A DNA stretch of 64,000 nucleotides, from the NCBI GenBank assembly GCA_022072615.1, contig JAJVHS010000045.1, positions 85,013 to 149,012 of the forward strand. The letters run 5' to 3'. Below are positions 60,022 to 64,000 of the stretch, one piece after another. The DNA comes from Phycisphaerales bacterium. Lineage in GTDB: Bacteria > Planctomycetota > Phycisphaerae > Phycisphaerales > UBA1924. Every line of letters starts with the position of its first letter. The first letter of the stretch is position 1. Made by a program: the position numbers and the translations under genes. The notes beneath the pieces were generated by a model that was given only the letters and a program-made list of their open reading frames with translations, was not told the DNA's origin and ran no database searches.

Positions 60022-61050
60022 ATGAACGTGCTCGTGACCGGCGGGGCCGGCTATATCGGATCACACGCGGTGCAGCGGCTGCTCCGCGACGGGCACACGG
60101 TGCTCGCGCTGGACAGCCTGCTGCGCGGGCATGAGAAGGCGATCGACCGGCTGCGGCCCGGGTCCGGCGGCAGGCTCATCTTCGCCAAGCTCGACGTGAA
60201 CGAGCGGGCCGGTGTCGAGCGGCTGCTCCGCGAGCACTCCATCGACACGGTGATGCACTTTGCGGCGCTGGCGGCGGTCGGCGAGAGCGTCGACCAGCCG
60301 CTGTTCTACTACCGCAACAACACCTCCGGAATGGTGTCGCTGCTCGAGGCGTGCTCGGCGGTCGGCGTGGAGCGGCTGGTGTTCTCGTCGAGCTGCGCGA
60401 CCTACGGCGTGCCGCCGGAGAACATGGTGCCGATCCCCGAGACGTGCCCGCAGTCGCCCATCTCGCCCTACGGCGAGACCAAGCTCCAGGGCGAGCGCCT
60501 GCTGCGCGACCTCGCCGAGGGCCAGCGCCGAGCCAAGAAGCCCTTCGCCTACGCGGCGCTGCGGTACTTCAACGTCGCGGGCGCGGACCGGACCGGCGTG
60601 CTCGGGGAGGATCACGACCCGGAGACGCACCTGATCCCGGTGGTGCTGCAGGCGGCGCTAGGGCGGCGCGACGGGGTCTCGGTGTTCGGCACCGACTACC
60701 CCACCCCCGACGGAACCTGCATCCGCGATTACCTGCATGTCGAGGACCTGGTGGACGCCCACGTACGCGTGATGGACGCGCTCAAGCCCGGCGATGAACG
60801 GGCGTACAACCTGGGCATCGGAAAGGGGTACTCCGTCCGCGAGATCATCAGCGCGGTGCGCGAGGTGACGAAGGCAGACTTTGCCGTGCGCGAGCAGGCG
60901 CGCCGCCCGGGCGACCCCCCAAGGCTGTTCGCCGACGCCTCGCGGATCCGGATGGAACTCGGCTGGTCCGCGCAGATCACCGACCTGCACGAGATCATCG
61001 AGTCGGCGTGGAAGTGGTTCCGCCAGAACCCCAAGGGATACGGCGCATAG
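60022..61050 (+). CDS. galE: UDP-glucose 4-epimerase
   Basis: A 342-residue extended SDR. MNVLVTGGAGYIGSHAVQRLL is the NAD-binding GxxGxxG, FSSSCATYG and SPYGETKLQGE give the catalytic Ser/Tyr-x3-Lys, and ALRYFNVAGADR, EDHDPETHLIPVVLQAALG and DYPTPDGTCIRDYLHVEDL are GalE signatures. It supplies UDP-galactose for surface glycans. AGGAG lies 9 nt before ATG 60022; the GTG nine bases earlier is too close to that site. Confidence 0.95.
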   Translation: MNVLVTGGAGYIGSHAVQRLLRDGHTVLALDSLLRGHEKAIDRLRPGSGGRLIFAKLDVNERAGVERLLREHSIDTVMHFAALAAVGESVDQPLFYYRNNTSGMVSLLEACSAVGVERLVFSSSCATYGVPPENMVPIPETCPQSPISPYGETKLQGERLLRDLAEGQRRAKKPFAYAALRYFNVAGADRTGVLGEDHDPETHLIPVVLQAALGRRDGVSVFGTDYPTPDGTCIRDYLHVEDLVDAHVRVMDALKPGDERAYNLGIGKGYSVREIISAVREVTKADFAVREQARRPGDPPRLFADASRIRMELGWSAQITDLHEIIESAWKWFRQNPKGYGA

Positions 61051-61081
61051 CACGCGGGTCTTGAGTCAAAAGGAGCACGGC

Positions 61082-62485
61082 GTGCCGGGGACGAATGTGC
61101 GACTGTTTCGGCGACTGCTCGCTGGCGTCGTCGCCGGCGGACTGGCCTGCGTGGCGCTCGGCCAGGGCGCGGCGGCGCCGGCGGCACCCGCCGATGAGCC
61201 CGCGGCGAACGCGCCGGGCACAACCGCGCCCTTCCTGCCCGCGACCGATGCCCCGCTGCTCGCGTGCTCGGACCGCTGGCCGGTGCGAGCGTTCCGCACC
61301 GCGGGCGACATTCAGGGCGCGATCGTTCCGTGGGACGTGAAGGTCTCGTGGCTGTTGCCGCGCTTCACCAGGATGACCGATCCCGGGCCGACGGAACTCG
61401 ATCTTGCCGATGCGCGTGCGCTCGACGCGGACGAGCAGTCGGAAGTCGTGCTCGAGGGCCCGCACTCGGTGGTGTTCCGCGAGGGCACGGCGGAAGAAGC
61501 ACAGGACAAGGGCTTCGGATGGGGCCCGGGACGAGCCGCGGGGCCGGACGCATCGCTGGTGTTCCGCTTTGTGTCGGGGACCCAGCGGCACGCCGGGAAC
61601 ACCGGCGGCACGCCGCGGCTGCAGATCCAGCGCACGTGGTTTGCCTACTACGACCCCGTGGCGCCCCGGCGGCGGCGCAACCGCGAAAGCAACGACGCCC
61701 CCGCGGAAGCCCCCAAGGCCAGGGGGATCGTGCTCGTGATGCCCGGCCTGTACGGCACGCCCGAGCCGACGATCGACGCGCTGATCCGGCGCCTGCGGGA
61801 GAGCGAGATGGGCGTGCTGCGCATGCTCGCGCAGCCGTCCCGGTTCACCGAGCGGGTGTCGATCGAGATCGATCCCGAGAATCTCGAGGAGAGCGCCGCG
61901 AGGATTGCGGACATCCTCGGCGACCGAGCCGCGGAGTGCGGTCTGGCCGCGCAGGCCGCGTGGAAGTACCTGGAGGACCAGCGCCCGGACCTTGCGGCGC
62001 TCCCCAGGGCCATCATCGGAACGTCGGCGGGCGCGATGACGCTGCCGACGGTGGTCGCTCGCGAGCCGGAGAAGTACTCGGCGTGCGTGCTCGTGGGAGG
62101 CGCGGCGGACTTCTGGTTGATCGCCAGGCGAAGCTCGTACAAGCGCGACGCGAGCAGCATCGACATCCAGGTCAAGGGGTTCGACACGCCGCCCGGCGAG
62201 GACGACGGGGCGATCGACTGGCGGGCGTTCGACCAGATGTACCTCGATCAGGCCGTGTTCGATTCATTCCACACGGCGGGTTCGCTGCGGGGCGGGCGCG
62301 TGCTCGTGCTGCACGGCCAGATGGACACCGCGGTCCCCGCGCCGCTGGGGGAGGTGCTGTGGGAACGGCTCGGGCGTCCGGAACGCTGGGAGTACCCGAC
62401 CGGTCACGAGGGGCTGATCGTCGAGATGCTGCCGCGGGACACGGGGAAGATCATCGAGTGGCTCCGCGAAAGCGGCCTCAGATGA
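61082..62485 (+). CDS. Exported alpha/beta-hydrolase-like protein
   Basis: A 467-residue exported protein. The signal peptide runs to about residue 24 (LLAGVVAGGLACVALG). A unique region (about 40-200) precedes an alpha/beta-hydrolase core: RGIVLVMPGLYGTPEP (oxyanion strand), IIGTSAGAMTLPTVV (nucleophile Ser in G-x-S-x-G), VLVLHGQMDTAVPAPLGEVLW (acid) and YPTGHEGLIVEML (His). The start GTG 61082 has AAGGAG upstream. Probably an esterase or peptidase on the outside; substrate unknown. Confidence 0.88.
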   Translation: MPGTNVRLFRRLLAGVVAGGLACVALGQGAAAPAAPADEPAANAPGTTAPFLPATDAPLLACSDRWPVRAFRTAGDIQGAIVPWDVKVSWLLPRFTRMTDPGPTELDLADARALDADEQSEVVLEGPHSVVFREGTAEEAQDKGFGWGPGRAAGPDASLVFRFVSGTQRHAGNTGGTPRLQIQRTWFAYYDPVAPRRRRNRESNDAPAEAPKARGIVLVMPGLYGTPEPTIDALIRRLRESEMGVLRMLAQPSRFTERVSIEIDPENLEESAARIADILGDRAAECGLAAQAAWKYLEDQRPDLAALPRAIIGTSAGAMTLPTVVAREPEKYSACVLVGGAADFWLIARRSSYKRDASSIDIQVKGFDTPPGEDDGAIDWRAFDQMYLDQAVFDSFHTAGSLRGGRVLVLHGQMDTAVPAPLGEVLWERLGRPERWEYPTGHEGLIVEMLPRDTGKIIEWLRESGLR

Positions 62486-62557
62486 CACAGGTACCCCGGC
62501 TGTAAAGCCGCGGTCGCAGACGAGAACGCCAGGAGGCATACAGCGCGTCCTGCGGCC

Positions 62558-62983
62558 TCACAGCCCCGCCATCGTCCTGATCGCCTTGTCCAGCGCCGCC
62601 GGCACGGGCATCACGCTCAGGCGCGACTGCTTCACCAGCCCGAATTCCGCGAACCGCTTGTCAGCCTTGATCTGCGCGAGCGTGACGGGCGTCTTGACGG
62701 CCCTGATCGGCGCGAGGTCGACGACCGCGAACCTGGGCTGCCCGTTGTCATTGAGGCCCGGCTGTTCCGGATCCTCGTACGGCTTCTTCACGACTTTCGC
62801 CAGACCGACGATCCGCTTCTCGTCGCCGGTGTGGTACACGAAGACTTCGTCGTCAACCGCGGCCGCGCGGAGGTGCCCGAGCGCGGCGGCATTGGAGATC
62901 CCCGTCCACGCCGCGCGTCTGTCGCGGACAAGGTCGTCGAAGGAATACTCCGACGGCTCGGTCTTGAAGAGGAACGTCGCCAT
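62558..62983 (-). CDS. EVE-domain protein
   Basis: A 141-residue single EVE (PUA-like) domain: MATFLFKTEPSEYSFDDL, TGISNAAALGHLRAAAVDDEVFVYHTGDEKRIVGLAKV and the final SRLSVMPV. These domains bind modified bases in nucleic acids; bacterial stand-alone forms are abundant and linked to RNA modification or defence. No restriction or defence genes are adjacent. It has a normal length. Confidence 0.95.
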   Translation of the reverse strand: MATFLFKTEPSEYSFDDLVRDRRAAWTGISNAAALGHLRAAAVDDEVFVYHTGDEKRIVGLAKVVKKPYEDPEQPGLNDNGQPRFAVVDLAPIRAVKTPVTLAQIKADKRFAEFGLVKQSRLSVMPVPAALDKAIRTMAGL

Positions 62984-63013
62984 GGCGTGATCATTGGCGG
63001 GGGCCGCCGCCGA

Positions 63014-64000
63014 TCATGAGCTGTGCCCGCCCATCTTGATCTTGCCGGTGAGCGTCGAGGCCTTCACCTCCACGCCCTTGATCGTGCTCAGGAGCGCCTC
63101 GCGGTTGGGGGCGTAATCCAGCGCGGTCGAGAGCGCAACCCATTCCTTCTTGACCAGCTCGGCGAGCGCCCACGTGAAGCTCTGCATGCCCTCTTCGTTC
63201 CTCCCCACGATCGCGGGCAGGTCGGAGTCCTCGCCCTTGCGGATCTTGTCGCGGACGGTCGGGTTGGCGAGCAGGACCTCGCACGCGGGCACGACCTTGG
63301 CCGTGAGGCCCTTGGTATCGGTCGTCGCGGGCAGCAGCCGCTGGGCGCACAGGGCCTTGAGCGTGTTCGCCAGCGCGTGGCGGAGAAAGCCGTGCTCGTG
63401 CGCGGGGAAGAACTCGATGATGCGGCTGAACGCCTGCATGGTGTCGGCGGTGTGCATGGTCGAGAAGACCAGGTGGCCGGTCTCGGCGGCCTGCACGGCC
63501 GACAGCACCGTGTCGTGGTCGCGGAGCTCGCCGATGAAGATGACGTCGGGGTCCTCGCGCACGATGTACTTGAGCGCGGTCGGGAAGCCGTCCACGTCGA
63601 TGCCGATCTCGCGCTGCGAGATGATCGACTTCTTGGGCGTGAAGCGGTACTCCACCGGGTCCTCGATCGTGATGATGTTCTCCGACCGCATCTGGTTGAT
63701 GTGCTCGATCATCGCCGCCAGCGTGCTGCTCTTGCCGCAGCCGGTGACGCCGACGATCAGGACGAGCCCCTCGGTGTAGGTCTCGATGATCTCGCCGTAG
63801 ATCGGCGGGAGGTTGAGCTCGGTGTAGCTGGGGATCTCCGCCTTCACCCGACGGATGGCGGCGTGCGTGTGCCCGCCCGCGCGGTACATGTTGATGCGGA
63901 ATCGGTCGCCGTCGGGAAGGTGCGTCGCGAAGTCCAGGTTGCCGGTGTTCTCGAACCTGGCCTTCTGCGTCTCGGGCACCAGCGGGTCGAGCAGGTGGTC
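63014..64000 (-). CDS. pilT: Pilus retraction ATPase PilT (5' end outside window)
   Basis: The last 328 residues of a PilT-type ATPase; the frame stays open to the right edge. Walker A is VGVTGCGKSSTLAAMI, Walker B DPDVIFIGELRDHDTV, the His box TGHLVFSTMHTADTMQA, and the PilT-specific AIRR-like text AHEHGFLRHALANTLKALCAQRLLP. After the core the sequence extends about 60 residues further with DLPAIVGRNEEGMQSFTWAL. It powers pilus retraction and complements the PilM-N-O/PilB set at 47-53 kb. Confidence 0.93.
   Translation of the reverse strand, partial: DHLLDPLVPETQKARFENTGNLDFATHLPDGDRFRINMYRAGGHTHAAIRRVKAEIPSYTELNLPPIYGEIIETYTEGLVLIVGVTGCGKSSTLAAMIEHINQMRSENIITIEDPVEYRFTPKKSIISQREIGIDVDGFPTALKYIVREDPDVIFIGELRDHDTVLSAVQAAETGHLVFSTMHTADTMQAFSRIIEFFPAHEHGFLRHALANTLKALCAQRLLPATTDTKGLTAKVVPACEVLLANPTVRDKIRKGEDSDLPAIVGRNEEGMQSFTWALAELVKKEWVALSTALDYAPNREALLSTIKGVEVKASTLTGKIKMGGHSS

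Noticed and set aside
62500..62520. Small stem CGGCT-GTAA-AGCCG after the alpha/beta hydrolase gene as a terminator
   Set aside because: Only five base pairs and no T tract on either strand.

Overview
The window is GC-rich, gene-dense bacterial chromosome with no mobile element, rRNA, tRNA or CRISPR array that I could see. Several features point to a planctomycete, most likely class Phycisphaerae. Three secreted proteins end in a dockerin-like DFDGSGF...FExGC module. There are two pseudopilins of the large planctomycetal type. Lipid A/LPS genes (lpxD, an LpxL-like acyltransferase, hldE) and lgt indicate a Gram-negative outer membrane, while a PBP4-type enzyme and an L,D-transpeptidase indicate peptidoglycan. 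The taxonomic placement is inference from family content; no marker gene was searched.

Layout. 1-9.8 kb: end of a secreted FTP-propeptide-type protein, a secreted subtilase (S8), an FHA-GAF-PP2C phosphatase, a zinc-ribbon membrane protein, a Tat-exported six-hairpin glycosidase-like protein, a PBP4-type D-Ala-D-Ala carboxypeptidase and a TatD nuclease. 9.9-18.4 kb: a transglutaminase-like protein, a membrane-anchored coiled-coil protein, an LpxL-like acyltransferase, an orphan response regulator, a small unknown protein, a pseudopilin and a secreted trypsin-like protease. 18.5-28.3 kb: rpsP, hldE, an MDR oxidoreductase, a TolC-like lipoprotein plus a glycosyltransferase, an EF-G paralogue and a methyltransferase. 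28.5-38.5 kb: a YciE-type ferritin-like protein fused to a repetitive RGG/RDEYGQF tail, an ankyrin protein coupled to 5-formyl-THF cyclo-ligase, an L,D-transpeptidase, a short dockerin-like secreted protein, a site-2 protease, ispH and a secreted endonuclease/phosphatase. 38.6-47.3 kb: a second pseudopilin with a zinc-ribbon partner, a methyltransferase, a UbiD decarboxylase, a LOG-family protein, a lipoprotein and an HD-GYP-type protein. 47.4-53.9 kb: a pilM-pilN-pilO-pilP-like-gspE/pilB operon and futalosine hydrolase (mqnB). 54-64 kb: two tandem HlyD-type membrane-fusion proteins, lpxD-lgt, galE, an alpha/beta hydrolase, an EVE-domain protein and a truncated pilT.

How the genes fit together. 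The pil operon, pilT and the two pseudopilins form a type IV pilus / type II secretion-like machine. The envelope genes (lpxD, lgt, lpxL-like, hldE, dacB, L,D-transpeptidase, TolC-like and MFP proteins) build and traffic across a diderm envelope. MqnB implies menaquinone by the futalosine route and IspH implies the MEP pathway.

The strongest regulatory pattern is that at least eleven genes have a TANNNT -10-like hexamer only 5-9 nt upstream of the start codon and no Shine-Dalgarno, which suggests leaderless mRNAs. Many other genes have a clear GGAG-type ribosome site. The most unusual protein is the YciE/RGG fusion. Other points of interest are the palindromic repeat family, short GGCA-containing tandem repeats (two of them in-frame inside enzymes), and a probable unannotated transcript in the 425-bp gap before the TolC-like gene.
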